A model generated the notes under the pieces. It saw only the letters and a program-made list of their open reading frames with translations, was not told the DNA's origin and searched no databases. From positions 333,887-397,886 of the forward strand of contig JAAGOF010000046.1 of assembly GCA_010645155.1 (NCBI GenBank): a stretch of DNA of 64,000 nt. Reading direction: 5' to 3'. The position numbers and the translations under genes are program-made. Numbering within the stretch: position 1 is the first letter of the stretch; each line of letters opens with the position of its first letter. Source of the DNA: Tigriopus japonicus (taxonomy: Eukaryota; Arthropoda; Copepoda; Harpacticoida; Harpacticidae). Shown piece by piece: positions 11,462 through 23,428 of this stretch.

Positions 11462-14400
11462 CTGGAAAAAAACCAAAAAATCTTTGTTGAAGGATTCTGG
11501 GATATTTCGACCAAACTGACAATGCAGCATTCTTTTCATTGATAAAGTTGCGAAATAATCCTTGTTCCGAATTCAGTGTCCCTTGTGGCCTTAATCCAAC
11601 CAGAAAAGCCCGGAAAGCGATGCAAAATGCTAATACCTCGGTTTGACATCGATACAATACGGCCTCAGCATCGCTTCAAGGGAATTGGTTGTTGTACCGA
11701 AAATGAGTGCAATCCTCAAAGCTATTGCAATGAACTTTACGTAGTACCCTCGTCAACAAGTTATGATGATCATGGGCTAAGTACCAGCTTACATCGAGAG
11801 CCTTTCTATGCTACATTATTGTCAAGTCCTATATTTACATTGAGGGCGATCTCCGAGAGGGCTTTTGTGTCACTCGATAATGCACTCATGATTAAGAGGA
11901 CTTGCTTGGTTCGACTTCCTAGTAAGCGCATGATTAACATTGCAATCGTTATTATGGCCACACAAGCCGGCAAAGGCCACCAATGTGCCTCTTGATTCCA
12001 GCTTTCTTTCCTCCTCTCTTTCCAATTCTTTCTCCTCTAACTCTCAAGTGTAAATAGCCAGGAGATCTGGACCACAAGTTGTCGAAAGAAAGCGAACGAG
12101 ATGTAAATCCAATGCTTTTACTCGAAGCTTAAGTGGCAAGTAGATTCTTTCCACAAATGTGTTCACTGTTTAGCGTGGATCTCGGGTAACGAGTCTTGGA
12201 TCGCTCTCGTGTCCTTGGAGTTGCGTTATTGTCCATCTCTAAGGCTCATATCAAGTGGTTTGTTCCTGAGATGCTTAGTGGGATTTGCTCGAGGCCGCCG
12301 CTTTTGACAAGGAGGCTTTTGACTTCTACATGGACCAAGCAGAGAACGCGGCCTCGGGAACGGGATTACAATGAACTCGGATCTAGAGATCCAAAATCTG
12401 GGAATACGAGGAAGTCTTCAAATGACACGGGAGAAAGAGAGAGAGGGACCTCTTATATGTTCTTAGATATTGTACTCATCTGAAGAGGAGAGAATGGCCC
12501 GAGGATTTTGGGTCTCGTTCAAGAGCCAACTCAACTTAGCAGACCGTAACAGAGAGGTAATCGCTCAAAACGCAACAAGATAACAACGATACACCATTCT
12601 CAAGGACTAAACAAGACAAAAAGCATGAAAAACACAAGAGAACACCACCACTCATAGACCATTGCCAGAAGAGCGCGTTCAAGAGGCCCATAAAAACACG
12701 GAAAATTTCCGCTGTGATAAACATTAGCAGGCCATTGCCCAGAATTCGGCCTCTACTGAATCCCAAGACTGACCACCTCATTGCCCAACGAACGTAGTAT
12801 ATGCTTTAATAGCACCATCAAACAAACCCTGCTTGGTTGATCAACGTGGCTTCTTCAGAGAACCTACTTACATTGAAACGTTCTTTGATCTGGCTCCGGG
12901 GCAACGCGAGATCCTGAGAATCCTCGAACCAGTGGACAATCAATGATGATATTCGAACCCCCTATTCACTTCCCCTTCCTCAACAACATTCACCCCAGGA
13001 TATACAGGGTGAACACAAGCGAGAAAGCCCCGTCAGGCAAAGATAAGAAGATCCTGCAACATCGAGGAATCACTGAAGTCATCAGATACATTTACGTGAT
13101 TTCCTCCTCGATTCACGACTCTCGTTCTCTCGGTTGTGGAGAGGGGCAAAAACTTGTCTGAAAAATGACCCGAGTCTTTGGTAAGCGAGAGATGGAGAGC
13201 AATCGGAACAGGATGGGAACAAATTCTCCTAAATGTGACTGACATTTAAGTCATGCCTGCGTCGACGTCGTCTTCAGTATCGACGGCAATAATAAAAGAA
13301 ATGAAGCGCATTGTAATGCCGGAGAAGTAGTAGTACCTTCTTCCCTCTTTTGGCCCTTTGAGAATCGATTAAGCGAGATGATCTCGGATCCAACCAGACA
13401 TAGAATTATACGTTAGATATGCCGTGGAATGAATAGAGCTCTCTCTCTCACTCATATTTTCATTCCTCTCATCAATGATTAATGAAAAAAGATTACTACT
13501 CCGTACTCACTGCCCTAGTTCACGTGCATTGTGCTCTCTCTCTCTCTCCGTGAAGATATGTCTAATATGAACCACTGAGCTGCATCTGAGAGATTCTGGA
13601 GCTCAAATATTTGGCCTTGCATATCTGTGAGATTAGGCGAATGCCCTGAGCTTTTACCAAAACAATTAATTAGAGACCCTTTTACTATTCGCACCCCTTC
13701 AAGCCAACCGGGGTCGTCCACAAAATCACCCCTTCTCTCTTTATTCTCCCTCTTCGTGTCGCCCTCAATTTCTCGTGTTTGGTCCAACATTCTTCAGGGG
13801 TACTTTAGTTTCTCCTGCATTTTCATTTTGATGGAGTATTACTCCAATAACTCAGGTATCTATGAGCTGCTCTTGATATAATAGCAATGGAGACCCATGG
13901 CCGGGAAAGGTGGGAAAATCGATCACCACCAAATAATTTTCCTGCTCACCGATCCTGTTGTAGTGAGAGAGAGAGACGCCCTGTGGTGTTAGGGATTAAA
14001 AACCCAGGGTTTGTCAGAAAGAGAAAGGAAAAATGCTAACGATGCTTGTTAAAGTGAAGCCACATTAAGGAGGTATCTCGGCGAAATCCATATCAAACAC
14101 ACCAACTTGGATGGTTCATTCAGTCTTATGGTGATCAATCATAGATCGATGGCAAGTCATGCAAAAGTTCACCCGTCGAAGAGTGTCAGAGCACCGTGAA
14201 AAGTAACAAAAGGGAATCGCTTTCTTGCAGCCTGACTTGTTCAGTCAGCATTGCTTGCATAGCTAGGGCCACTATTGTTGTTATTATTACTATTATGACC
14301 CTTGCCCAAGGGGGAGTGTGTATGGCGATGGTTGTTGGGGAGGAGTGGGGGTGAGAAAGAGAATAAACTTTTTCTTGGAACGACAACCAACCACGGACCA

Positions 14401-17400
14401 ATCGACTAAGGGGATGGAGCTTTCTACCATTGTGACAGCTCTACGATGGCCGAGGGTTGTAAAGATGTAAAATATCAACTAATGTGAGGGGAAGAGGAAG
14501 CCCTTGTCGTCAAAGGACATCTACTGACGAACGATTTATGGCTTAAAACAAACAAAGAACCAAGATGGATTCTCAAAGGTTCCCGACCAAAATCTTAAAG
14601 ACAGGATGGAGCTTGTCATAAACTTAAAGTATCTCTGGAATACTCAGAAAAATATTTTCTCTGCGGTTTTCGTTCTCTGCGGATCTTATCGATATTGTTC
14701 TTAGGGGGTGGTTGTTACTGCAAGTGACAGCTCAGACGAGACTGGAGCTGACCAAATCAAGATAAAACCCATATGAATGGTTTATTCCATTGACATCACC
14801 CAGTGTTTATCTAAGAAGGATCGATCCGAAATGGGTTTCTCGCCATGGTGGAATGAAAGCAAGTTGCATGGGCTGTTAAGAGGATTAAATCAATGAACTA
14901 CCTCCTCACCCGATCTTCTTCTCCAACGGAGCCAATCATTCATTTGGCCAAACTTTTTGGCCGAGTGTCACATTTCGCAGATTCTATCGTATTTTTGGCC
15001 GTTGTTTTCTCTGCTTCGCGAGAACACAACGAGAGTGCTTGGTTCGAGTGTGGTCTCGTCATTTGGCTTACAACTTGGACTGTCAGCCTCTTTTTGCGAC
15101 CCATTCAAGTTTTAAGGGTTGTAAAACATTTATGGAGTGATCCACTCCTGATGAAAGGCACTCGACCGCGAAAATCCCGCACCGTTTTATTTCGAAGAAA
15201 ACACAATCGCACCGATTCAAATCCTGCAGTTTTGAAGCATTAACAGAGACTCGATGAAACTTTGTTCCACTTCAATTGGGACCACCATTCATTCTTCTTA
15301 TTCTGCGACGTCTTGGTGGCAAACATGTCGAGTAAAATCGAGCCCGTTGTTTTGAGACGGCAAAAAGAAAAGTAGAAACCCGTATCTCATCCCCATTGGT
15401 TCTGACATTTACAACTTTTATCCTGATAAACGGAGACGTATTTCACGGTTCACAAAACAAATATGTGATTATCCACCGGACAAATGCTTCCTGATAGATG
15501 ATGGTGGTGGTAGACAACTCTCCGAAAGAGGTTATTTTCGAGGAAAAAGAACCTCGAGCGTCACAAGCACTTTCATTAATTCGAAAATACGGCATGTGTT
15601 TACGCGTACGGTCACACTGAAATGGTTTAGATTTGAACCGGCTTCAAACAGACAGTCGAAGATAGACATCTAACGACTTCTCATTCCATTGTTATTGTGA
15701 TGAAGACATTCTTTTCGTCTTCTAATTGAGTCTGAGCGAGATGCTTCAAGCTCGTAGCTCTACAGAGAGAGAGGGATCCAAATTGGCATCTGAGCTTAGA
15801 AGCTCCCGGGTTTTCCCTCCCTTTCCACGCTACGTACGGATAGTATACTAGTGTATAGTGGGTTGGACTGTTCCTGGGTTCATTCATTTGGGATGGAAAG
15901 ATAATTTGTAATCAAAGAGGAGACAGGAAGAAAGGAAAGAAAAGAGACAAGACAATGTTATCTTTCAATTCCAGGCACATGTTCGCAGGCAGCCTCGCAA
16001 TTGGTCAAACAATGGCTCGCTTTTTCCCTTTTTCCAGTTTAGGGTGTCATATAACTTTTTGTGGCTCTAAGAAACAGAGGAAACGTTGACATATTTTTAA
16101 GAGAACAGCTGTGCTGTTAAGAGAACTCTTCAATATTGTAATCGGACAAGCTTATTGCTTGCTCCGTACGTAGTGAAAAGACAAAAGCATACCACGTGTA
16201 ACTATGGATGTATGTTGAAGCTATTCGGAAGACATTTATTTGACAAAAACTATTTATGACTGACCTGAAGGTTTGGCCAAGATGTTTTGCACCCATCCGC
16301 ACACAAGGATCAAGCTCAATAACACGCTCATGATTGGTTAAAACTTGACAAGGTAAATAAGTCACTTCAAAATCTACATTATCCTGGCATTTTCACCAGA
16401 TCATTGAAATGAATCGGTTCATGATGCTTTTAAATTGCTTCACACTTGCACATAACATGATTTGGTGGACTTTCTAACAAGCGCACACACAAAAGTCCTC
16501 TGTTAGATGAGACTCTCAATACAGAACTGAGAATCGTGTGCCTTTCTTTTCGTTAACAGACAAATGCCTTTCCAGCTCGTCCTCCTTTATTCTCCTCGGT
16601 CTTTTGCATTCTGACCGTTTTGGCGCCGTTGATGGCGGTTACGAGAAACTTTGCCGGGCAGAGAAAAAAAACACATGAGGATAACAGATTGATGAAGAGA
16701 AGCGTGAGAATTGGCGTGGAATGCATAAAATTCAAGTTTGAATAACATTTCGGAAAAAAATCACACTTCGATTTGATAGGTTGGGGTGCATCATTCTTTT
16801 GTTATTCTGCTTTATTAATACGTAGAAAATTGGGCTAACTTGAAGAAACTTTCATGGTTTGAGTAACGAACATTTTTTTATCGTTGGGTCCTCTTCATGC
16901 TTTGTTCTAAATGTTATTTTTTGTAGACTTCTACCATTTAAGCAAAAATTAAGGACATTTGGGTAATGGTGACGATGTGAAGTCCGGACGCAAGAACAAC
17001 AAATCAGCGTTACCAGATATTTCACAATAAGTAGTTTCAAGTTCAATACTGGCAAATGCCAATCGACAGAAAACACTTGCCTTTCATTTTAAATATGTTC
17101 TACTTTTAAAACAGAAAGAAAAACATGTTAAGATATTGCCCACAGGAAAATTCTCAGTGTTCAAACAAGTATATTTGATCTGAAATTCATACTTGCAAGT
17201 AAAGTATTTTATCTTGAACGTCTGCTTCAAATCTCAGCTACTTTGTTTTTTAAATTTGATTGCTGAAGTGCTAGAGCATAACAGTAAAATAATTTGCCTC
17301 CATCTAGCCGAATCTGACCCTCTTTTCGACATTTTTTGGCATGATTGCTTCGTAAAGTTCTGGTAACATTGTTTCATTCTTTTGACCGGACCTCACATCG

Positions 17401-18206
17401 TCATCATTACCGAAAATTTGGAATGTAAGAAATGATGAGTGCATTTTTTTACTTCCATTAACTTAGCGAAATAATTCGATAAACCTATATTAATGTTATC
17501 GTCAAGTTTGGCAAAACGGTATGTACTAAAGCAAATAGTTCTTGCTAAAGAAGCTCATGGAAAAGAAGCGTCAACAAGGCCATGTTTTTGGTCTTTTTTT
17601 GATACTTCAAATGTTTGCCGTTGTTGTTGTTGTTGTCACCACCATCAACCAAAAAGTTCAAATTAAACCGAGATTCGATTATGCGATCAATTTAAGTAAA
17701 AACATGCCAATAATGATCGCTTCAGTTATCATATTGCATCATAGGCAGTGTTCACGTTATCACGTACTTTGATATTTTTCATGTCAAAGGATCCTATTGG
17801 TTGCAATTTTCTCTCTTGCGCTTCTCGGTTTGTTGAGCTGTTTTGAAACTTCACGTTAGGTTAAGCAAGGACCCTCCAGCGAAAGAGTCCTTGGGTTAAG
17901 TGACGCTTCTTTTCAATGAGTTTCTATAGCTCTGTCCAGTAACAAACCCTTAGGTTCGTAAGTTAAAGTGTTGGCAAAGCTATACGTGGGTATGGAAACT
18001 GGATTTAATAATAATTCTCGAAAGAAAATTTTGCTGATGAACGAAATGCATTCAGACATGGTAACATAAACACTCGACGTAAACTGCATTCGTTTATCCA
18101 ACTTTTGGTCGAGAGACTGTCGAAAAAAGTGACCTCAAGCGGCATTTACCACATTTTTTGGAGTTCAGATGTAAAGACGTTCTTACACTTTGCTAATTTT
18201 GAAAAC
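11462..18206. other. stretch without supported genes
   Basis: I see no exon that can be assigned. Features are short TC/GA microsatellites and several GTTCCA/TGGAAC copies up to about 15.3 kb. From about 16.5 kb the sequence becomes more AT-rich, marking the start of the transposon-rich part. Confidence 0.45.
13534..13548. repeat. (CT)n microsatellite
   Basis: A perfect short CT run is visible; another of similar length is at 13439-13449. Confidence 0.85.
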
Positions 18207-18214
18207 CTCTTGTA

Positions 18215-18480
18215 CAGGGGTTCTCAACCTTTTTCCGGGGGATACCCATTTTGGCAAGGGAAATATCCGATTTACCCCCCTATGTAATGACCAATATTAC
18301 AGCGTTTTTGGGCGTTTTAATGTGACTTTTGTATTTGTCAAAATACGTGAAGAAGAGAAAAACGTGCAATATTGGTCGAAAAAACCCAAGTTTTTTCCAA
18401 TTTTTCCGGACACAAATTTACCCCACAGAAAGTCAAATTTACCCAATTTTGGGTAAATACCCCTAGGTTGAGAACCCCTG
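18215..18480. mobile_element. hAT-type MITE, 266 bp
   Basis: The element starts CAGGGGTTCTCAACCT and ends with its exact inverse, AGGTTGAGAACCCCTG. It is flanked by a perfect 8-bp target duplication CTCTTGTA at 18207-18214 and 18481-18488. The CAGGGG terminus and 8-bp duplication are diagnostic of hAT elements. Subterminal GGGTAAAT-type motifs recur on both sides. There is no transposase; it must have been moved by an autonomous relative elsewhere. The perfect duplication suggests a fairly recent insertion. Confidence 0.95.
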
Positions 18481-18612
18481 CTCTTGTACATCCCCAATGA
18501 TTTGAAATTGGCGGCAGTCTACTAAAAGTTCTTAATTTTGATATTTCAAAATAGTCTTAACTGTTAGGGAGATCATGATTTTTGCTTCATTTGGAAGGTA
18601 AGAGAGACCTAA

Positions 18613-18708
18613 GGCTAGTTTTTTAAGACGCAAAGATCGATCTTAAGATCGTACTTTAATACTGTAAGTTCGATCTTGAGATCATTCTTTGCGCTGAAAA
18701 AACTAGCC
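18613..18708. repeat. 96-bp imperfect hairpin
   Basis: Two inverted arms of about 42 bases start GGCTAGTTTTTT and end AAAAAACTAGCC, with nested GATCTTAAGATC-like palindromes and almost no loop. It may be a tiny MITE, but I could not identify a clear target duplication (TAA on the left, CTAAA two bases away on the right). Confidence 0.7.
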
Positions 18709-19713
18709 TCTAAAGTGTCAACTTGAGTTTCAAAATTAGTCACTCATACATATGAGGAAAGAGAAAAAAGGAAAAGGAGAGGGTAAGAGTCGCCGTCGAC
18801 TAAATCAGAGTGATCAATTTCAGGCCTTAAAAAAGGAGATTGGGAAGCTTTCAGACTTGTGAATTTTTGAGCACTGTTGTGAAAAACAGAAGCAATTTTG
18901 GTGTTTTGCATGAACACAACTTTAAGTTTGAAGAAACGGCAACGGAATTAAATGAAAAAGAAACACCAAATACTTTTGCAAAGTATGCAATTTGCATAAA
19001 AACTAAAAATACATATATTGTCTCTTAGTACTTGCATGCACTCCACGTCTTAAACTGCAAGAGTCTATTACGAAAGGTAAAATAATAAAATACAAAAGTT
19101 TTCTTGTGCTTTTTCATCATATGTCAAAATAACATACAGAATTACATGAAACTTACTAAAAGTACATATTTTTGAAAAAATACCAATCTGTCTGTGGTGT
19201 TTCCCTACATGCAGGAAGCAAAAGTTTATGATTAAAGAAATCTTTTTCTTACAAGAAGCACATTTAAACAATTTAGATCATTTGATGGCAAAGTTTGGTT
19301 AGTGAAAATCCTCAAGTCTGCTGCAAATGTGTCCAGAGTTTTACCTGTCACCTTACTTACCTTACCTACCTAGTACTTACCTGAAAAATGAATTTAAATT
19401 AGTGTGGAGTTTAAACAAACACCAATCAATGTTTCACAATCAAGTGATTGACAATTCAATCTACAAAGAAGAAATACTCTGTCGTAATATTTAATTTCAT
19501 CAGAATCAGCCAAATGTTGATGCCATGTCTTGACCAATCATCACACTGACATTAGCATTAGAACCAATGGCATTATATGTTAAGATATGACAACAAATCT
19601 CTTAAATCAGGGTCTCTAGCTTTTTGGCTCATTTTGGCAAAACCAAGTTATTTTCAATACAGCAATATTCTGCAACTGCACAAAATACATAATATTGATT
19701 AATTTATTATAAT
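18709..19713. other. AT-rich intergenic stretch
   Basis: No gene is visible. It contains a dispersed repeat at about 19289-19470 (listed separately) and a short degenerate TTACC tandem at about 19352-19382. Confidence 0.5.
19289..19470 (+). repeat. dispersed repeat, copy 1
   Basis: This stretch is clearly similar to the reverse complement of about 48380-48535. Shared blocks include the reading TCCTCAAGTCTGCTG, then GTGTGGAGTTTAAAC and GTGATTGACAA in the same order. It is a dispersed element of unknown class present twice in opposite orientation; ends were not defined. Confidence 0.6.
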
Positions 19714-20405
19714 TAGGGACAGGAATTCGTCTTTTTTCGTCTTTATTCATCTTTTTTACCCTTATTCGTCGCGACAAATTTATTCGTCTAATTTAGATTT
19801 TATTCGTCTTTTTTCGTCTAATCCGGCAATTTCACTCAACTTTTTTCGTCTAATTAGTCAAAAATTGGAACTTTTCTTAGATTTGAAGCTTTTTTTCTCA
19901 AATTTGGAATCAAATAGACACTTTTAAGAAAGTTCAACGCCAAAACTTGAGCAACAAAATATGATCCACACTTACATTTTAACTTGTAGAGTTTCCTGAC
20001 ACAAAGAAAGAAAATTGGAATGAAAAGGCTATCTGACTATTCAGGAACCCCTGAAAGGGGTGGACACGAACTCCGATTTTTGAAAAAATGGTATGAGGCC
20101 GAGGCTATATTTTGAAACAATGTCATTCATTCCTTATTAACGAGTAAAACTGTTGAACATGCATCTTGAAAGAATTCAGTCAAACTCTTTGTGCTAATAT
20201 TTATTGACTAATTGTTCTTCGCCTTGATTTTAGAGGTCCCAGCACTCCTTTTACCCGTCTCATGAACGTTTGACATTCAGCTCTCCAAAGGATTTTAGTC
20301 CTCTTAACAATCAGGAAAATACATAGATGGAATCTTGCTTCACCCATTAGTCCAACTTCTGTGAAACAATGCTAAATAGAAGTATCTGTGGTGATATCTG
20401 GAGGG

Positions 20406-20617
20406 TTACTCCTCTTCCATCCTCTTCAGCACCTCCACGACGCAGGAACCATTTCTATAGGAAAATGAAGGAATGAGAATAGTCTCATTTTGAAACAAGA
20501 TGGAGTCCAAATCGGAGATGTTGTTGGTTGTAACTATTGAAGGGCACTTTTGACGGTTCTGGATCAGATCAGCCATCTGATCCGGATTGGAATTGGAACA
20601 AAGGCAATCACGACGTC
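20406..20617 (-). CDS. exon-like segment of unknown protein
   Basis: On the minus strand a good acceptor (TTATTTTGTCTCAAG) precedes an open frame that begins GRRDCLCSNSNPDQM and runs about 70 codons to a stop, ending VLKRMEEE. Amino-acid composition looks protein-like rather than random. I do not recognise the family. It lies inside the 3-kb hAT-type element and could be the last exon of a captured gene or of the element's own protein. Confidence 0.3.
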
Positions 20618-21004
20618 CTTGAGACAAAATAAGTGAAAAACATGAGGATTAAATCCTGGATTGTGGATTTGATTGAAAATGTTTCAAGTCTTGGGGCTCA
20701 AGAAGGTCAGGACCACGCAGGACTGGGGCTAAGGGTCCTTCAGGACCAGAGGATCATGTCTTTTCATTGCAGGGATAGGCTCTACGTGCTTGATAGGGTT
20801 TGATTGATCTTCTTAGTTCTTAGATCCCTTTGTCCAGGAATTAACAATCAAATTGAGTCAAAAAATCCACACAATTCAATCTTGGTGGGAGCATTTCATT
20901 CTCAAGACTTTGAGAGGGTCCATGTAATCCGGGTTAGACTGTCAGATCACCAATTTGGGCTGACTGAGTCAAAAGGCAAATCAAAATATTGAGCCCATCC
21001 ATTG

Positions 21005-21250
21005 CTAGTAGCCACACCTGATATGTTTCGAAGTCATCTTAATTTGTTCTTCATTTGATCGAATTCTTGACACTGAGGACTTCTTCTTTCTTTGTTCCAT
21101 GTGGACCTTAATGCGAACGCAGATTCCTCTTGGAAAGGAACCAAATTTACCCCACAAACTCTCCTCCGGATCAAAACGGGGATTTTTATCACGCTCATCC
21201 ATTAGACAACTTGAACAACCTAAGAATATCTTACCTGTCCTTGAATTATC
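21005..21250 (-). CDS. exon-like segment, inverted partner A
   Basis: A frame preceded by a TTTTAGTTCAG acceptor reads DNSRTGKIFLGCSSCLMDE, continues to FDPEESLWGKFGSFPRG and ends after a lysine-rich part. It is homologous to the plus-strand segment at 21484-21654, which reads DNSRNGKIFLSCSSFVMDE. The protein family is unknown to me. Because conserved positions are shared at the protein level while bases differ, both copies look derived from a coding ancestor. Confidence 0.35.
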   Translation of the reverse strand, partial: DNSRTGKIFLGCSSCLMDERDKNPRFDPEESLWGKFGSFPRGICVRIKVHMEQRKKKSSVSRIRSNEEQIKMTSKHIRCGY

Positions 21251-21483
21251 CTGAACTAAAAGACACAACCATATAATAAAAGAAATTTGAGGATGGACCA
21301 TCATTTATAGAACAATGCCAAGGTGACACAACCTAAAACAAACTTGATTTCATACAAAGTTTGGCATGTGTTAGTTAAGTTCAGGATAACACATGGATGG
21401 GTTCAATTGTAAGTTCAAAGATATTAATAAGACGTTCAAATCGGATAATAGATAAGCTCGGAAAACCCCGCTATTTTGTTGTT

Positions 21484-21654
21484 GATAATTCAAGGAATGG
21501 TAAGATATTCTTAAGTTGTTCAAGTTTTGTAATGGATGAGCATAAAGAAACTCCCCGTTTTGGTCCGTGGGAAAGTTTGTTCTTAATCCTTTTGCGGAAA
21601 AGAGGAATTTGGGCTCGGATTCCGGTCCATATTCGTTCTTTTTGCTTTAGTTAG
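21484..21654 (+). pseudogene. exon-like segment, inverted partner B
   Basis: This is the plus-strand copy of the segment described at 21005-21250. Its frame extends upstream (KLGKPRYFVVDNSRNG) and has a small deletion around the tryptophan-rich part, where partner A reads SLWGKFGSFPRG. It ends at a stop codon at 21652-21654. The two copies face each other with about 230 bp between them. Function unknown. Confidence 0.35.
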
Positions 21655-22386
21655 GTCTATCACTTCCGAAGGTTGTAGCAGGTAACCTAGTCATCATCAG
21701 ATTTAATTTGATCACTTTGATCGTCATCTTGTAGAAAAGACACCTTGTGGGGGGTTCACTCGCACTCCATGATGTGGTCATTCATTCATTCACTATTTCA
21801 TTCACTCGTTCTTGGCTGAACTTAATGTCTTCGAAACACCCACATCAGACTGATTTTGGGGCGTGGGGTTGACCTTTACCAAGGCTAGGACTTGGCTGGA
21901 CCCGCTTGAAACACAGAAAACCCCGATTGGCGCACTATCTTTTGGACTCTTGGTCGATTTCCGTTTGATTTTCCACTCCCAACATGGCCGTTTGTACTTC
22001 TTGTTTACTTACGAACTCTCGGCCTCATCCGTGTGAGGTTGCGAGCTAGGAAATTCCGCGAGTTCGTATCCAGTATTTATACTATTATATAGGTTATCCC
22101 TGGACTATTCGAGGAACTAATGTCAGCAAATCTGCTTCTAAATATTGCTCTATTGAAAACGTTGAAATAAGGGCGGTTTTGAGCTCTTGTTTTTTTTAAA
22201 TTTATATGTTCCACTGACCATTTCTTGCTTATTCGGCACTTTTCAGTTTGTTAACTTTGTAGATTTTGCCGTTTTGCACAAGGGTGCAGCTGTTTCCCCT
22301 CAATTGGGCCACACATTTTGTCTACTTATGGGCAGTAGATTTAATCCTCTTTTTACAGGCAATTCACTAGTCTTTTTTGCCGTGTA

Positions 22387-22735
22387 AGTCAGTTTTTTTC
22401 GTCTTTTTTGTCGTATTTGTCAGGTTTTTTTCGTCCTTTTTGTCGTATTTGTCAGGTTTTTTCGTCTTTTTTGTCGTATTCGTCAGGTTTTTTCGTCTTT
22501 TTTGTCGTATTTGTCAGGGTTTTTCGTCCTTTTTGTCGTATTTGTCAGGGTTTTTCGTCCTTTTTGTCGTATTTGTTAGGGGTTTTCTTCCTTTTTCTCG
22601 TATTTGTCAGGGTTTTTCGTCCTTTTTGTCGTATTTGTCAGGTATTTTCGTCCTTTTTGTCGTATTCGTCAGGTTTTTTCGTCTTTTTTGTCGTATTTGT
22701 CAGGTTTTTTCGTCTTTTTACGTCTAATTGGGCAA
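22387..22735. repeat. 31-bp minisatellite, about 11 units
   Basis: Units read GTCAGG, a T-run, CGTCC or CGTCT, a T-run, GTCGTATTT. Unit length is close to 31 bases with few substitutions. Related single TTCGTC blocks occur at 19731-19860, at the other end of the same element. Because 31 is not a multiple of three, any open frames through it are an artefact of the repeat. Confidence 0.9.
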
Positions 22736-22852
22736 TTTTATTCGTCTTAACTTCCTGTCTCTGATTATAATGTACAATTTGTTCAGTTGACCAATAATTC
22801 AAATGATCAAAAAACACTATTTGCTGTCCAGCTGTAGTTTCAGAGAAATGTA

Positions 22853-23013
22853 GTGAGTTAAAGTGAGCTAAAGTAAGTCATAGTAAGCCATTGTGAAACA
22901 AAGTGAGCTGAAATGAAATAAAGTGAGGCAAAGGGAAAAAAGTGAGCTGTCGGGAAATAAAGTGAGCTGGGGTAAATGAAGTGAGCTGTGGAGAAAATAA
23001 AGTGAGCCGTACA
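22853..23013. repeat. degenerate tandem repeat, AAAGTGAGCTG type
   Basis: About eight units of 18-20 bases share the core AAAGTGAGCTG with divergent spacers. It lies just outside the right end of the 3-kb hAT-type element. No function is apparent. Confidence 0.75.
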
Positions 23014-23428
23014 GAAACACTATGTTCGACTTAACGTCTTTGAGCTTGAAGGGATTAAATGAAAAAGAGTTTGTCATGTTCCTTTCTTCTGAGAAACGGT
23101 TGAGGAAAGGTATTTTAACGTGAAATAAGAATTGCATCCAAGGAACCTGTGTCTTTGGACAGATAATGAAATTGAAACAACTATGATTTGCCAAATCAAG
23201 CGGCACGGCTTACTGATGGAAGCACTATTCAAAACCCTCACTTGAACAACATTTGGACACTCTAATTAATTTCATTTCACCTAATATGTGGGGCCTTAAT
23301 GTGGTCTAAAAAGTATAAGAATTAAACTTTCAAAACTCAACAAATTAAATGTTTCAAGCATAGTATTTATGTAACTTTAAATTTATTCCTTACTTTGGAA
23401 AACAAAACAAACCCTGATCCATTTACAG

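Larger units (their letters stand above)
19714..22763. mobile_element. 3.05-kb hAT-type element carrying a minisatellite
   Basis: The left end TAGGGACAGGAA and the inverted right end CAGAGACAGGAA form a short imperfect TIR. The element is flanked by a perfect 8-bp duplication ATTATAAT at 19706-19713 and 22764-22771. Both ends share a subterminal TTCGTC-rich block with a common CGTCTAAT-NNGGCAATTT motif in direct orientation; on the right it expands into a 31-bp tandem repeat. No recognisable hAT transposase (no hATC dimerisation region) is present, so it is non-autonomous or badly decayed. The interior contains exon-like segments (20406-20617, 21005-21250, 21484-21654), which may be captured host sequence. 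The AT-rich duplication is less specific than those of the other hAT copies, so the two ends could conceivably belong to nested elements. Confidence 0.7.

Noticed and set aside
22377..22764. Two overlapping 116-118-codon frames full of FFRLFCRICQ-type repeats
   Set aside because: They are the translation of the 31-bp minisatellite in different frames, and 31 is not a multiple of three.
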